Shown here: piece by piece, positions 9,365 through 19,744 of the stretch
How positions within the stretch are numbered: the first letter of the stretch is position 1
Layout: each line of letters begins with the position of its first letter
Source: Candidatus Enterococcus huntleyi
GTDB lineage: Bacteria; Bacillota; Bacilli; Lactobacillales; Enterococcaceae
Direction of reading: 5' to 3'
Assembly: GCF_009933175.1 (NCBI RefSeq)
Contig: NZ_MAEJ01000015.1
Coordinates: forward strand, 82,768 to 146,767
DNA length: 64,000 nt
Notes under the pieces: model-generated
Database searches by the model: none
Seen by the model: the letters and a program-made list of their open reading frames with translations, nothing else
Told to the model about the DNA's origin: nothing
Made by a program: the position numbers and the translations under genes

Positions 9365-10070
9365 AGTTTTCGTCTCCTGGATTATGTGTTTCTAACCATT
9401 TCTCCTCCGCTTCAACTCGTTTGAGATAGGCTGGTAAAAAATCTTGAATGTTCGCAGTAGGTTCAGCTTTTTCACCTAAGACAGCCAATGTAATTCCATT
9501 TGGCACATCCCATGAGGCATGTGTATTAATCTCAGCCTGCGGCAAAGTCGCCAAAATTTCCTCTGAAAAATTAGCCACGTCGGTTCCAACAAAGTAGATT
9601 GGCTCAGCAGATTTCGCTAATTCTTCTAGTAAATGAGTGATCGATAGATGACTATCTTGCTGAACACAAACCAACTGATCCTCTTCCCATTGATAAATCC
9701 CCGCATAGACATTTCTACGCCGTGCATCGAATAATGGCACGATGCGACCAGGTTGATTGAGGCAATTAGCTGCAATTGTCGCTAAACTAGAGAGCCCGAC
9801 CAATTCTTTTTTTAATGTATAAGCTAATGTCTTGGCTGTCGTCACCCCAATACGCAAGCCTGTGTAAGAGCCCGGCCCCTGAGCAACCACAATTCTATCA
9901 ATATCAGAAGGCTTTTTGCCTACAGACTGAACCAATGAATCCAATGCAGGCATCAAGGTTACACTATGATTCTTTTTGACAGTCGTTTGTATTTGGCCCA
10001 AGACTCTGCCATCTTCTAACAGTCCAAGCGCTAAGGTTTGATTAGACGTATCAATCGCAAGTATAATCAT
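9348..10070 (-). CDS. tsaB: tRNA threonylcarbamoyladenosine biosynthesis protein TsaB
   Basis: A 240-aa TsaB/YeaZ-family protein that partners TsaD in t6A synthesis. The ASKHA fold start LAIDTSNQTLALGL and the hallmark QGPGSYTGLRIG are present. Start at ATG 10070 rather than the TTG one codon upstream. First gene of the tsaB-GNAT-rimI-tsaD operon. TsaE, needed for the cycle, is not in this window. Confidence 0.95.
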   Translation of the reverse strand: MIILAIDTSNQTLALGLLEDGRVLGQIQTTVKKNHSVTLMPALDSLVQSVGKKPSDIDRIVVAQGPGSYTGLRIGVTTAKTLAYTLKKELVGLSSLATIAANCLNQPGRIVPLFDARRRNVYAGIYQWEEDQLVCVQQDSHLSITHLLEELAKSAEPIYFVGTDVANFSEEILATLPQAEINTHASWDVPNGITLAVLGEKAEPTANIQDFLPAYLKRVEAEEKWLETHNPGDENYVEKV

Positions 10071-10151
10071 CAAAAATCCCTTTCCTTTTTACAATAATAA
10101 TGGACTTATTGTAGCATATTTCTTTCAAACTTAATATTACTTTATCTACAG

Positions 10152-10360
10152 TTACAGTCCACGGATTTGTTTCATGCCGACGAAGGAAAAATCATGTAAC
10201 GCTTCCAAGCAAGCCCCTACTGATTTAATCGTTCTAAAATCAGTTCCGCCACCAGTCCCGCGATGGACTCACTAATTTATTCAACTAGCCACAATCTATT
10301 CAATAACTCGTTCGGCTGCCCCCGTTCAAATTTCCTCAACTTTCTACGAAACAAATAAAA
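10152..10360 (-). pseudogene. Possible decayed coding remnant between tsaB and galR
   Basis: The minus strand here has higher GC than the flanks and coding-like stretches in two frames. One frame is open for 39 codons from 10268 to TAA at 10152-10154 (parts: GTGGGTDFRTIKSVGACLEA, then FSFVGMKQIRGL). Another frame reads FERGQPNELLNRLWLVE, stop, SIAGLVAELILERLNQ, stop. Neither has a start codon with an RBS, and I do not recognise a family. A frameshifted, truncated gene end is the simplest reading. Confidence 0.3.
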
Positions 10361-10400
10361 GAACCAACGCCATTATGGGTTGGTCCTCATTTTTGTTCGC
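10361..10400 (-). terminator. Terminator of the gal operon
   Basis: The stem ACCAAC...GTTGGT with inner CCAT/ATGG (10364-10386), followed by TTCTTTTATTTG on the minus strand, lies downstream of the last gene, galR. Confidence 0.65.
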
Positions 10401-10479
10401 TTGATTCATCATTAAAAAAACCATTCATTCGCATTAAGTATACTTAGAATTTTTTTGTATTACCTCGCACCTATAATGC

Positions 10480-11505
<1,026 letters not shown>

Positions 11506-12987
11506 TTACAGTGTCTCAATAAAGCGTCCAAACGCTTGTTTTCCGTCTGCCGTACGTTTGAAGACTCCCGCATCTGACAAAACTTGAGCAAAGACTTTCC
11601 CGACCGCTTCCTGGACCACTTGTTTGACGTTTTCTTTGTTCACGGAATTCGCCTGTTTCAGTTGATCCGCCCAGTCTTTATGGTAAGCCGCTAACTCATT
11701 TTCTTCGTCTAACAAATAACGTTCCACTTCGATTAATTCTTTTTCTAGTCGTGGTGGTAAAACGGCTAAGCCCATAACTTCAATCAAACCGATATTCTCT
11801 TTTTTGATATGTTGGACTTCTTTATGCGGATGGAAAATGCCATCTGGATGTTCTTCTGATACATTATTATCTCGTAAAACTAAATCCAATTCAAATAAAT
11901 CTTTTTTACGACGCGCAATCGGTGTCACTGTATGATGAGGCGTGCCATCCGCAGAGAAAGCCGAAACTTCCACGGATTCATCTGAATAATTTTGCCATTT
12001 TTCATAAATTTCTGTTGCGGCCTCCACAAGCTCCGCCTGATTTTTCCCTTGCAAACGAATCACAGACATCGGCCATTTGACAATACCTGCCTGCACCGTT
12101 GGAAAATTCGTCAGCGAAAATTCTTGCTCAATCTCAGCTTTCGCCATCGGAAATTCATGACGGCCCGCTTGATAATGATCATGAGATAAAATTGAACCAC
12201 CCACAATCGGTAAATCGGCATTCGAACCGACAAAATAATGCGGTAAAACTTCGATAATTTTTAATAGTCGCGCAAACGTTTCGCGAGAAATTTTCATTGG
12301 ACGATGCTCTTCCGACAAAATAATCGAATGCTCATTGTAATAAGCGTAAGGCGAATACTGGAAGCCCCAGCTTTCCCCATCGAGATTCATCCGAATAATC
12401 CGATGATTGGTCCGCGCCGGATAATTCAACCGACCTTTATAGCCTTCATTTTCCATGCACAGCATACATTTTGGATAATCGACTTTCGCCGCTGTCCGTT
12501 CCGCCGCAATCTGTTTCGGATCTTTTTCCGGTTTTGATAGATTAATCGTAATTTCAATCTCACCGTACTCCGTCTCCACTGGAAAAATAATATTTTTTGC
12601 AATCGCACGAGTTTTGATATAATCGTTGGCTTTACTCAACTCGAAGAAATAATCCGTTGCTTCTTTAGGACTCTTTGAATAATGTTGGGCAAAGAACGCA
12701 TTTACGACAGAAGGTGGTGGCGTTAAGAAGTCCATTAACTGGGCCTCTAACATCTCAACCTCTGCTTGATTTTCTGTAATTAACTGATTCTCACGGGCCT
12801 TCGCAATCAACGCATCCAGTAACTCTAATGAAGGCTGACTTGGCTTTTGTTCTTGCATGTCAGACAGAGAATCCTCGCCAATCAAGGCAGCTATCCGATT
12901 GTGCAAATAAATTCGGTCCATCTCCATCCAACCGCCAGAAGCAATCGCTAATGTCGTGAAATCATAAATTGTTTGACTGATAGTCAC
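11506..12987 (-). CDS. galT: UDP-glucose-hexose-1-phosphate uridylyltransferase (GalT class II)
   Basis: A 493-aa class II GalT of the Firmicutes type, unrelated in length to the ~350-aa class I enzymes. It exchanges Gal-1-P and UDP-Glc in the Leloir pathway. SILSHDHYQAGRHEFPM contains the histidines expected for uridylyl transfer, and CMLCMENEGYKGRLN is a family block. I start at GTG 12987, with AGGAGG seven bases upstream; the TTG two codons earlier is too close to the RBS. Between galE (11 bp away) and galR (24 bp). Confidence 0.93.
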   Translation of the reverse strand: MTISQTIYDFTTLAIASGGWMEMDRIYLHNRIAALIGEDSLSDMQEQKPSQPSLELLDALIAKARENQLITENQAEVEMLEAQLMDFLTPPPSVVNAFFAQHYSKSPKEATDYFFELSKANDYIKTRAIAKNIIFPVETEYGEIEITINLSKPEKDPKQIAAERTAAKVDYPKCMLCMENEGYKGRLNYPARTNHRIIRMNLDGESWGFQYSPYAYYNEHSIILSEEHRPMKISRETFARLLKIIEVLPHYFVGSNADLPIVGGSILSHDHYQAGRHEFPMAKAEIEQEFSLTNFPTVQAGIVKWPMSVIRLQGKNQAELVEAATEIYEKWQNYSDESVEVSAFSADGTPHHTVTPIARRKKDLFELDLVLRDNNVSEEHPDGIFHPHKEVQHIKKENIGLIEVMGLAVLPPRLEKELIEVERYLLDEENELAAYHKDWADQLKQANSVNKENVKQVVQEAVGKVFAQVLSDAGVFKRTADGKQAFGRFIETL

Positions 12988-12998
12988 AACCAAACCTC

Positions 12999-13988
12999 CT
13001 AGTCTTCATACCCGTTTGGATGGCTCACATGCCAATCCCAAGCAGTTTTAATAATAGCCTTCACTGAAGTGTATTGCGGATCCCAACCTAAGACTGATTT
13101 CGCTTTTTCACTAGCTGCAACCAATGTGCCTGGATCACCTGCACGACGAGGCGCCACTTTTGCTGGAATTTCTTTGCCAGTTACTTCGCGAGCCGCTTCA
13201 AGCATTTCTTTGACTGAATAGCCATTGTTACTGCCCAAGTTAAAGACGTTACTTTCGTTACCAGCTTTCAGATATTCTAACGCTAAGATGTGCGCGGCAA
13301 TCAAATCTTCTACGTGGACATAATCGCGGATACATGTGCCATCTGGCGTATCGTAATCCTCACCAAAGATTGATAAAGCTTCACGTTGGCCTAAAGCCAC
13401 TTGTAAAATGATGGGTACTAAATGTGTTTCTGGATCATGATCTTCACCAATTGAAGAATCAGCTTTCGCTCCTGCCACGTTAAAGTAGCGTAAAGCCACA
13501 TAGCGCATGCCATAAGCGTTGTCACACCATTTCATCATTTTTTCCATCATTAGCTTACTTTCACCGTAAGGATTTTTTGGATTGGTTGGAGTTGTTTCGC
13601 GAATTGGTGTTTCTTCAGGCTCGCCATAAGTCGCTGCTGTCGAAGAAAAGACAATATTTTTCACATCAAATTCTTCCATTACTTCAAGTAGAACTTGCAT
13701 ACCATAGACATTATTATTGAAATATTTTAGCGGTTTTTCGACAGATTCGCCGACTAAAGAGCTGGCTGCAAAATGGATAACCCCTTCAATTTTTTCTTGT
13801 TTGAAGACACTTTGAACAAAGGCTTTATCGCGCACATCGCCTTCGTAAAAACGGGCATCTGGATGAATCGCTTGTTTGTGCCCAGTTAGTAAGTTATCGA
13901 TAACAACTACCTCGTAGCCTTTTGTAACTAATTGATTAACTGCATGAGAACCGATATAGCCGGCTCCTCCTAAAACTAAAATTGACAT
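12999..13988 (-). CDS. galE: UDP-glucose 4-epimerase GalE
   Basis: A 329-aa extended SDR that interconverts UDP-galactose and UDP-glucose. NAD-binding GGAGYIGSH is at 7-15, the catalytic pair is within YGESK, and FSSTAATYG supplies the serine/threonine. A good RBS (AAAGGAGACG) lies upstream of the ATG. Second gene of the Leloir operon; the product also supplies UDP-galactose for surface glycans. Confidence 0.96.
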   Translation of the reverse strand: MSILVLGGAGYIGSHAVNQLVTKGYEVVVIDNLLTGHKQAIHPDARFYEGDVRDKAFVQSVFKQEKIEGVIHFAASSLVGESVEKPLKYFNNNVYGMQVLLEVMEEFDVKNIVFSSTAATYGEPEETPIRETTPTNPKNPYGESKLMMEKMMKWCDNAYGMRYVALRYFNVAGAKADSSIGEDHDPETHLVPIILQVALGQREALSIFGEDYDTPDGTCIRDYVHVEDLIAAHILALEYLKAGNESNVFNLGSNNGYSVKEMLEAAREVTGKEIPAKVAPRRAGDPGTLVAASEKAKSVLGWDPQYTSVKAIIKTAWDWHVSHPNGYED

Positions 13989-14030
13989 ATTATTTTCGTC
14001 TCCTTTGTGATAAATACTTTCCTATCTATC

Positions 14031-15194
14031 TTACAGTTTTCTGGCGCCATCATCAATGCTTGCTTTGTAAAAGTCTGCCGCGTAACCAATTTTTTCTTTG
14101 TAAGCCGCGCCAACCGCCTCGATAAATTCTGGCAAGACCGCTTCTTTTACTAAAGCAATTCCGCAGCCGCCAAAGCCAGCCCCAGTCATTCTAGCCCCTA
14201 AAACGCCCGGTTGTGCTTGAGCTGCCGCAACTAGGGTATCAAGTTCAATTCCCGTCACTTCATAATCATCACGTAATGATTCATGAGAAGCATCCAATAA
14301 TTGGCCAAATGTTTCTAAATCATTCGCTTGTAAAGCAGCTTTGGCTTTCAATGTCCGTTGATTCTCAGTCACCGCGTGTTTAGCACGGCGAATCAAGGTT
14401 TCATCGCCAATTAAATCCGTATTTGCGTAGAATGTTTCTTCATCTAACTCACCAAGACTTTGGATAGCGAGCTTCGTTTGTAAGCGGCGTAGCGCTTCTT
14501 CACATTCGCCTCGGCGTTCATTGTATTTCGAATCCGCTAATTCTCGACGCTTATTCGTGTTCATAATCGCCACGACATACTCACCAAAAGCGGCTGGTAC
14601 CACTTCATACGACAGTGTATTTGTATCTAATAATAAGGCATGGTCTTTTTGACCCATACCGATGGCAAATTGATCCATAATTCCTGAATTTACGCCGATA
14701 AACTGATTTTCCACTCGTTTCCCTAATTTGACTAAATCTAACATCTCCACTGATAAATCAAATAAATCCCGCACAATGACCCCAGTCAATAATTCGAGAG
14801 AAGCCGATGAAGATAAGCCCGCACCATTCGGTATCGTGCCATAAATAAAGAGATCCATACCTGAAGATACGTCGTAGCCATCTTCGATTAGGTAGGCAAT
14901 CACACCCTTAGGATAGTTCGTCCAATTATCTTTTTTGTTGTAAGATAAATCTTCTAACGAAAATTCAATCCGGCCCAGTTCCGCAAAGTTTTTAGAATAC
15001 AAGCGAACCATTTTATCTGTTCTTTTTCTAGCTAATCCATAGGTACCAATCGTAATCGAAGCCGGAAAAACATAGCCTCCATTATAATCAGTATGTTCTC
15101 CGATTAGATTGATTCTTCCTGGTGCAAAATAATCGCCGGTTGCCGTTTCACCATCAAATACTTCTTGAAACTCTTTATGCAAGTCTTTTAACAT
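14031..15194 (-). CDS. galK: Galactokinase GalK
   Basis: A 387-aa GHMP kinase phosphorylating galactose. N-terminal galactokinase signature [20 protein letters not shown] (26-45), phosphate loop [11 protein letters not shown], and C-terminal [12 protein letters not shown] are all present. First gene of galKETR. The upstream 15217-15248 palindromes suggest GalR control. Confidence 0.96.
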   Translation of the reverse strand: MLKDLHKEFQEVFDGETATGDYFAPGRINLIGEHTDYNGGYVFPASITIGTYGLARKRTDKMVRLYSKNFAELGRIEFSLEDLSYNKKDNWTNYPKGVIAYLIEDGYDVSSGMDLFIYGTIPNGAGLSSSASLELLTGVIVRDLFDLSVEMLDLVKLGKRVENQFIGVNSGIMDQFAIGMGQKDHALLLDTNTLSYEVVPAAFGEYVVAIMNTNKRRELADSKYNERRGECEEALRRLQTKLAIQSLGELDEETFYANTDLIGDETLIRRAKHAVTENQRTLKAKAALQANDLETFGQLLDASHESLRDDYEVTGIELDTLVAAAQAQPGVLGARMTGAGFGGCGIALVKEAVLPEFIEAVGAAYKEKIGYAADFYKASIDDGARKL

Positions 15195-15216
15195 GCGAAC
15201 ACTTCCTTTAATTTCT

Positions 15217-15248
15217 TTTAGTAAATTTATTATAAAACATTTACTAAA
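15217..15248 (-). promoter_or_regulatory. Paired LacI/GalR-type operators upstream of galK
   Basis: TTTAGTAAAT at 15217-15226 and ATTTACTAAA at 15239-15248 are mirror copies of one quasi-palindrome (TTTASTAAA), about two turns apart, 25-55 bp upstream of the galK start. Position and symmetry fit GalR binding; no binding data are implied. Confidence 0.6.
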
Positions 15249-15361
15249 TATTTACAACTCAAAATAAACCGATTACAAAAATAATCTTTCTACTGGTCTT
15301 TTCCTTCGTTATCAGCGATAATATAGGAGTAGAATAATATTAGAATAAAGAGGTGTTTCCT

Positions 15362-15529
15362 ATGAAAAATTTCGTATCTGGACTATTTGTCGGCAGCGTA
15401 GCAACTATGGCGGCTATCGCTGGAACAATTGTAGCTGCAAAAAAAATCATCATTGATCCTATTGAAGAAAAAGAGGCAATGATTGAAGAAAACCGTAAAA
15501 AAGCCATGAGAAAACGGATCACTCGTTAA
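15362..15529 (+). CDS. DUF3042 family small membrane-anchored protein
   Basis: A 55-aa protein matching the DUF3042 family of Lactobacillales. An N-terminal hydrophobic segment (about 5-23, FVSGLFVGSVATMAAIAGT) is followed by a strongly conserved charged tail with IDPIEEKEAMIEENRKKAMR. Function unknown; probably a single-pass membrane protein with a cytoplasmic tail. GAGGTG lies 6 bp upstream of the ATG, with a TATAAT-like sequence near 15320. Monocistronic, divergent from galK. Confidence 0.9.
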   Translation: MKNFVSGLFVGSVATMAAIAGTIVAAKKIIIDPIEEKEAMIEENRKKAMRKRITR

Positions 15530-15537
15530 AACAACTA

Positions 15538-15622
15538 AAACAGCCCCTACTTCTAGCAGTAAACAGAGCCTCTAAATTTTTTAGGTCTCTATTGAACTGC
15601 TCGCACAGTAGGGGCTGTTTTG
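15538..15622. terminator. Long branched hairpin terminator between DUF3042 and DUF488 genes
   Basis: Outer arms AAACAGCCCCTACT (15538-15551) and AGTAGGGGCTGTTT (15607-15620) enclose a second inverted repeat. T/A tracts flank it, consistent with bidirectional use. The 15623-15748 stretch is pyrimidine-rich without a supported gene. Confidence 0.8.
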
Positions 15623-15748
15623 CGCTGTCTATTTCGTTCGCTGTCTCTCTGTCTATCTCTTTGTCTATTTTTCATCTTTGTCATTTTTTTGACCTTTTTT
15701 CTCATCAGCTTAATCTTTGTCTTTTACTGTGTCTTCGACCTCCACGTT

Positions 15749-16108
15749 CTAACTTGATTCAGCCTCGAGCCATTCCTTTAGACAAACAGCCTGATTAGCT
15801 ACCGTATCCTTGGCTCCATAGACTAAAGTCACGACGGGATTCTCTGAGACGATTTCCAGCAATTCAGCAAACGCCTCTTTACCCGTTCCTTGTGCTAATT
15901 CTGCTTCATATTTTTCTTTAAATTCTGCAAACTTTTCTGCCTCATGATGAAACCATTTACGCAGTTCATTACTAGGAGCAACTTCTTTGAGCCACTCATT
16001 CACCTGCGCCTGCTCCTTCGAAACGCCCCTCGGCCATAATCGATCCACCAATACACGGTAACCATCCGCCTCTGCTGGTTCCTCATATGCTCTTTTTAGC
16101 TTAATCAT
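15749..16108 (-). CDS. DUF488 family protein
   Basis: A 119-aa DUF488 protein with the family core YRVLVDRLWPRGVSKEQA (about 18-35), ending KDTVANQAVCLKEWL. The biochemical function is not established. Start at 16108 with GGAGGAGG just upstream; the longer frame to 16189 has no matching RBS. Monocistronic. Confidence 0.85.
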   Translation of the reverse strand: MIKLKRAYEEPAEADGYRVLVDRLWPRGVSKEQAQVNEWLKEVAPSNELRKWFHHEAEKFAEFKEKYEAELAQGTGKEAFAELLEIVSENPVVTLVYGAKDTVANQAVCLKEWLEAESS

Positions 16109-16304
16109 CGCGATTCCTCCTCCAATCTCTAAAGTAATTCCTCTGTCATTTGCTACTTCTATCTTACGCATTTTCAGCAATTTAGACAAAAGTAAACCAT
16201 TCTAAACGCACCACCTGAAAATGAAATCCCAAAAAATTGTTTCGATTTCACCTAGGCTATTTTTGCGCAGAAGATTTACTAATAACGATGCTCAAAAAAT
16301 AAAA

Positions 16305-16340
16305 AATCCTCCAAGCTTTAGTTAAAAAGCTCAGAGGAAA
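16305..16340 (-). terminator. Terminator downstream of the rhodanese/glucokinase operon
   Basis: CCTC-AGCTTT and AAAGCT-GAGG arms with a following ATTTTTTATTTTTT tract on the minus strand. Confidence 0.75.
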
Positions 16341-16382
16341 CCATTTAGTCACTTATTTCAATCTACCTAACGTAAAAAGTGC

Positions 16383-16778
16383 TTAATACGTGATATTTTT
16401 TTTCTTAATTTTACCCGTCCAACCATCGTATCCACCTTTAAGCAGATAAATATCTTTGTAGCCTTGCTTGCGCAGTTTAGCCGCAGCACGAATACTCATA
16501 CTTTTCTTTTGGTCATAAATATAGACTGGTTGATCCTTACGAATAGAGCCATAAGATTGCTTTAAAACAGTGTAAGGAATATTTCTTGCGCCTAAAATAT
16601 GGCCTGCATCGAACGTATCTTTTTCACGCACATCGATGACTTGCGCTTTACGCATCCCCTCACGAAATTCTTCTTCCGTTAACGTAGTTGCTGAGCGCTT
16701 ACCCATGAAACGAATATACAATTCATATCCTGCAATCGCCAGAATTATTAAAATTAATACGATATTAACTACCCACAT
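16383..16778 (-). CDS. Membrane-anchored rhodanese-like domain protein, catalytic Cys absent
   Basis: A 131-aa protein: one N-terminal transmembrane helix (about 3-22), then a rhodanese fold with VIDVREKDTFDAGHILGARN (48-67). The active-site loop, normally with a catalytic Cys, reads VYIYDQKKSMSIRAA and has no Cys, so sulfurtransferase activity is unlikely. It lies 15 bp after glcK in the yqgQ-glcK-rhodanese order seen in Lactobacillales. Probably a binding or regulatory domain at the membrane. Confidence 0.87.
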   Translation of the reverse strand: MWVVNIVLILIILAIAGYELYIRFMGKRSATTLTEEEFREGMRKAQVIDVREKDTFDAGHILGARNIPYTVLKQSYGSIRKDQPVYIYDQKKSMSIRAAAKLRKQGYKDIYLLKGGYDGWTGKIKKKNITY

Positions 16779-16793
16779 TTAATTCAAACCTTT

Positions 16794-17759
16794 CTATTTA
16801 TCAAGTTGTAAAGCAAGTGAGGCAGCCCCGATAACACCGGCTTCATTGCCTAACACAGCTAATTTAATTTTTGTACTTTCTCTCACTTGTGGGAAAGTAA
16901 ATTCATTGAAATACTTTTCAACACGTGAGCGTAGAAACTCGCCAGCAGCCGAAACGCCGCCACCTAAGACAATGCTTGATGGATTCAAGGTATTTCCTAA
17001 GTTCCCACAAGCTAAGCCCAGGTAGAAACACACTTTGTCAACCACCATTAAGGCAAATGGATCATCTGCTTGCGCATACTCAAAGATATCTTTACTAGAC
17101 ACCTCTTCGCCATCATCCAATAACGCTTTAATTTTAGAATCACCGACATATTCTTCCGCTAAATGACGCGCCACACGCACCACACCAGTCGCACTAGAAA
17201 CAGTTTCTAGACAACCACGCTTGCCACAGGTACATTCAAAACCATTCGGATCAACCGTCACGTGACCAATCTCACCCGCGCAACCAGCCGTTCCATGAAG
17301 TAGTTTCCCTTCAGCGACAATTCCGCCACCAACGCCTGTTCCGAGCGTGATAAAAATAACGTCAGGATCATTTTCTCCAGCACCCTTCCAACGTTCGCCT
17401 AAAGCTGCAACATTGGCATCATTATCCAAAGTAAACGGAATCTTCGTACCTTTTTCGATTAATTCTCGTACCGGTTGCAAAGTTGACCAATTTAAATTGT
17501 AGGCGCCAATCACGGTACCTTTCTCTTGATTGACACTCCCAGGAGTCCCCATACCAATACCAATGAAATCTTCACTGGTCATATTATAAAGGTCCAAACG
17601 ATGATTGATTGATTCAACAATCTCTGGAACGATATGACTACCTTCATCTAAAATGTTGGTATCAATACTCCATTTTTGTTGGATCTCACCATCTGTCGTT
17701 AAAATTGCAAATTTTGCTGTAGTTCCGCCTAAATCAATCCCAATAATTTTTTTATCCAT
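16794..17759 (-). CDS. glcK: Glucokinase, ROK family
   Basis: A 321-aa ROK-family glucose kinase. The N-terminal phosphate loop GIDLGGTTAKFAIL, glucose-binding LDNDANVAALGE, and the ROK zinc motif CTCGKRGCLE are present. It provides Glc-6-P from internal glucose, for example after disaccharide hydrolysis. It abuts yqgQ by one base, indicating translational coupling. Confidence 0.95.
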   Translation of the reverse strand: MDKKIIGIDLGGTTAKFAILTTDGEIQQKWSIDTNILDEGSHIVPEIVESINHRLDLYNMTSEDFIGIGMGTPGSVNQEKGTVIGAYNLNWSTLQPVRELIEKGTKIPFTLDNDANVAALGERWKGAGENDPDVIFITLGTGVGGGIVAEGKLLHGTAGCAGEIGHVTVDPNGFECTCGKRGCLETVSSATGVVRVARHLAEEYVGDSKIKALLDDGEEVSSKDIFEYAQADDPFALMVVDKVCFYLGLACGNLGNTLNPSSIVLGGGVSAAGEFLRSRVEKYFNEFTFPQVRESTKIKLAVLGNEAGVIGAASLALQLDK

Positions 17760-17971
17760 TAGTATTTTCCTTTCTGTCGGCTTTCCTCAATGTGGTGTTC
17801 TCTTTTTAAAATTCGCCAAGCAGTCATATACGTATCTTTATCAATCAGCCGTCCTTCATACAGGTTTCTCAGCTCGATTGTCATCAATTCAATATCGTAA
17901 ATCCTTGCGCCCACATACACGTAAATGCCAAATTGTTTAAATAATTGTTGTACATCATACAAGCTTTCCAT
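17759..17971 (-). CDS. yqgQ: YqgQ family protein (DUF910)
   Basis: A 70-aa YqgQ/DUF910 protein, all-helical by family, function unknown. ESLYDVQQLFKQFGIYVYVG at 2-21 is typical. I start at 17971, with AAGGAAG upstream, rather than at 17998. It is consistently found before glcK in Firmicutes and overlaps it here by one base. Confidence 0.88.
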   Translation of the reverse strand: MESLYDVQQLFKQFGIYVYVGARIYDIELMTIELRNLYEGRLIDKDTYMTAWRILKREHHIEESRQKGKY

Positions 17972-18204
17972 TTTTGCACTTCCTTGAACATTATACAAGA
18001 CTCGTCCTATCTTTTACAATGCTATTTCGACTCTTTTCTTACTCGATTGACTAGTTTGTTCAATTTTTTTCAAAATAAAAAACTACAATTTCTAGTATAA
18101 CAAAAATTCCCCAGTTTTTCCTTAATTAGCTGATAAAATTAGCGCAAAAAATCGACCCCAAAAATCAATTTCAAAAACCATCCAAAAAAATCAGCGCAAA
18201 TAAA

Positions 18205-18242
18205 TAAATGAGATGCCTCTCAAAAAAAGAAGGCATCTCATT
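18205..18242 (-). terminator. Terminator of the 5-FCL/rhomboid operon
   Basis: AAATGAGATGCCT and AGGCATCTCATTT arms around a 12-nt A-rich loop; the 18,000-18,200 stretch upstream is AT-rich and otherwise empty. Confidence 0.8.
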
Positions 18243-18274
18243 TAGTAGTCGTATAAATAACTTGACCCACTAAT

Positions 18275-18976
18275 TTAGATCAAGCCATATTTTTTTAATC
18301 CCATCAGGAAAAGAACAACTAGCAGGAAGATGTAAATTCCGCCAGCAATAATTCGTTCATGAATCGAGTAACGCTCCTTATTATGCGGTAGAGCAATTGA
18401 GCTACCTAATAAGAGCCCCCCAACAATCCCACCGACATGACCCCAGATATCAATCGTTTGATCAAATACACCAAACAATAAGTTCATCGCCACAAATAAA
18501 ACGAATTGACGAACCATCCCTTGAATCGTTGCATTGTCTCTAAAATGAACACCCAAAATCAAAAAGGCGCCAAACATCCCGAACAACGCGGTACTTGATC
18601 CGGCAGCGACAGTCGTCGGACCATTAAAAGCAAAACTAGCCATATTTCCCATAATCCCACTCAATAAATAGAGTAAGAAGAAGCGACCATGCCCATAGAT
18701 TGCTTCAATCTGCGAGCCCATAAAATATAAGACTACGGAGTTTAATGCAAAATGTGATAAGCCAAAATGGATAAACATCGGTGTAATTAAGCGCCAATAT
18801 TCATGTAGAAAAGCGACACGCGGTCCATACATTGTCCCATTCGCATAAAACCATTGATCCAGTGTTGGCGATAAAAACATTAATAAAAAGACAACCGTCT
18901 GAATCCCCAAAAAAGCATACGTTAAAAAAGGCTTGTTCAGCCAGCGTTTAAGTTTCATTTGTTGCTGATAATTCAT
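18275..18976 (-). CDS. Rhomboid family intramembrane serine protease
   Basis: A 233-aa rhomboid with about six to seven hydrophobic helices. Catalytic serine region VAAGSSTALFGMFG (about 128-141) has GSST rather than GASG; the histidine lies in WGHVGGIVGG. The HxxxN region HFGLSHFALNSVVL is present. It overlaps the upstream folate gene by 4 bp, as in B. subtilis-type neighbourhoods near glcK. Confidence 0.9.
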   Translation of the reverse strand: MNYQQQMKLKRWLNKPFLTYAFLGIQTVVFLLMFLSPTLDQWFYANGTMYGPRVAFLHEYWRLITPMFIHFGLSHFALNSVVLYFMGSQIEAIYGHGRFFLLYLLSGIMGNMASFAFNGPTTVAAGSSTALFGMFGAFLILGVHFRDNATIQGMVRQFVLFVAMNLLFGVFDQTIDIWGHVGGIVGGLLLGSSIALPHNKERYSIHERIIAGGIYIFLLVVLFLMGLKKYGLI

Positions 18977-19545
18977 CTATTTACTCCTTTATCAAAATCT
19001 GTAAACAGCTGTCCGACAGGAATATCGAAGGACTCAACTGGCCAATTTTCTTGAAGCTGTTCACGGAACACCAAACTACACGTTTGTCCTGTATAGGTAG
19101 CTAAATATCGATCATAATAGCCCCCACCAAAGCCAATTCGATAGCCATCAGGTGAAAAAACAAGACCTGGTACAATAATCAAAGACAACTCATCCGACGG
19201 TACAATTAATTCTGAAGCGGGCTCCTGAACGCCAAATGATGAACGTGTATAGGTGGTCTGCGGGGTTGTTTCATAAAAAATCATTTCCCCTTTAGGAAAC
19301 GATTTTGGTGCAGCCATTCGTTTTCCCTCCAGCCAGCCTTGAGCAAAAATCGCCGAGGTTTCAAACTCAAAGCCCAAAGAGATGACGGCTGCTACTGACT
19401 GAGCCTGTTGCCATAGCTCACTTGCAAAAAGCTGCGCCAAGATGGCTTGTTCTCTTTCTCGTTTAGCTTCAGGAAATTGATGTAATTCTTGTAATAGTTG
19501 GATCGTCTTTCCTCTAAGCACTTTTTTGTGTGCCTTCTTATCCAT
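18973..19545 (-). CDS. 5-formyltetrahydrofolate cyclo-ligase
   Basis: A 190-aa MTHFS/YgfA-family enzyme converting 5-formyl-THF to 5,10-methenyl-THF with ATP. The C-terminal signature PGLVFSPDGYRIGFGGGYYD is diagnostic. GGGAGTGGAG precedes the ATG. Translationally coupled to the rhomboid gene. The 19546-19744 gap holds no supported feature. Confidence 0.92.
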   Translation of the reverse strand: MDKKAHKKVLRGKTIQLLQELHQFPEAKREREQAILAQLFASELWQQAQSVAAVISLGFEFETSAIFAQGWLEGKRMAAPKSFPKGEMIFYETTPQTTYTRSSFGVQEPASELIVPSDELSLIIVPGLVFSPDGYRIGFGGGYYDRYLATYTGQTCSLVFREQLQENWPVESFDIPVGQLFTDFDKGVNR

Positions 19546-19744
19546 GCGCGCTCCACTCCCTTATCAAATGGTAACGAAAAATAAAGAAAATGGCAATCTT
19601 TCTCGAATGAATTCATACAAAAATCATATTTCCTTCATTGAAGGGGCATCCCCTTACGAAAAATTATCACTTCAAACTAACAAGCAAACTAAAGTTAAAA
19701 CAGCTCACAAATATTCTTTTATTATGCATACAATAAATACGAGC

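Noticed and set aside
19392..19616. Frame overlapping the 5-formyl-THF cyclo-ligase gene on the same strand
   Set aside because: It is a shadow of the real gene in another frame, with no RBS and no family resemblance.
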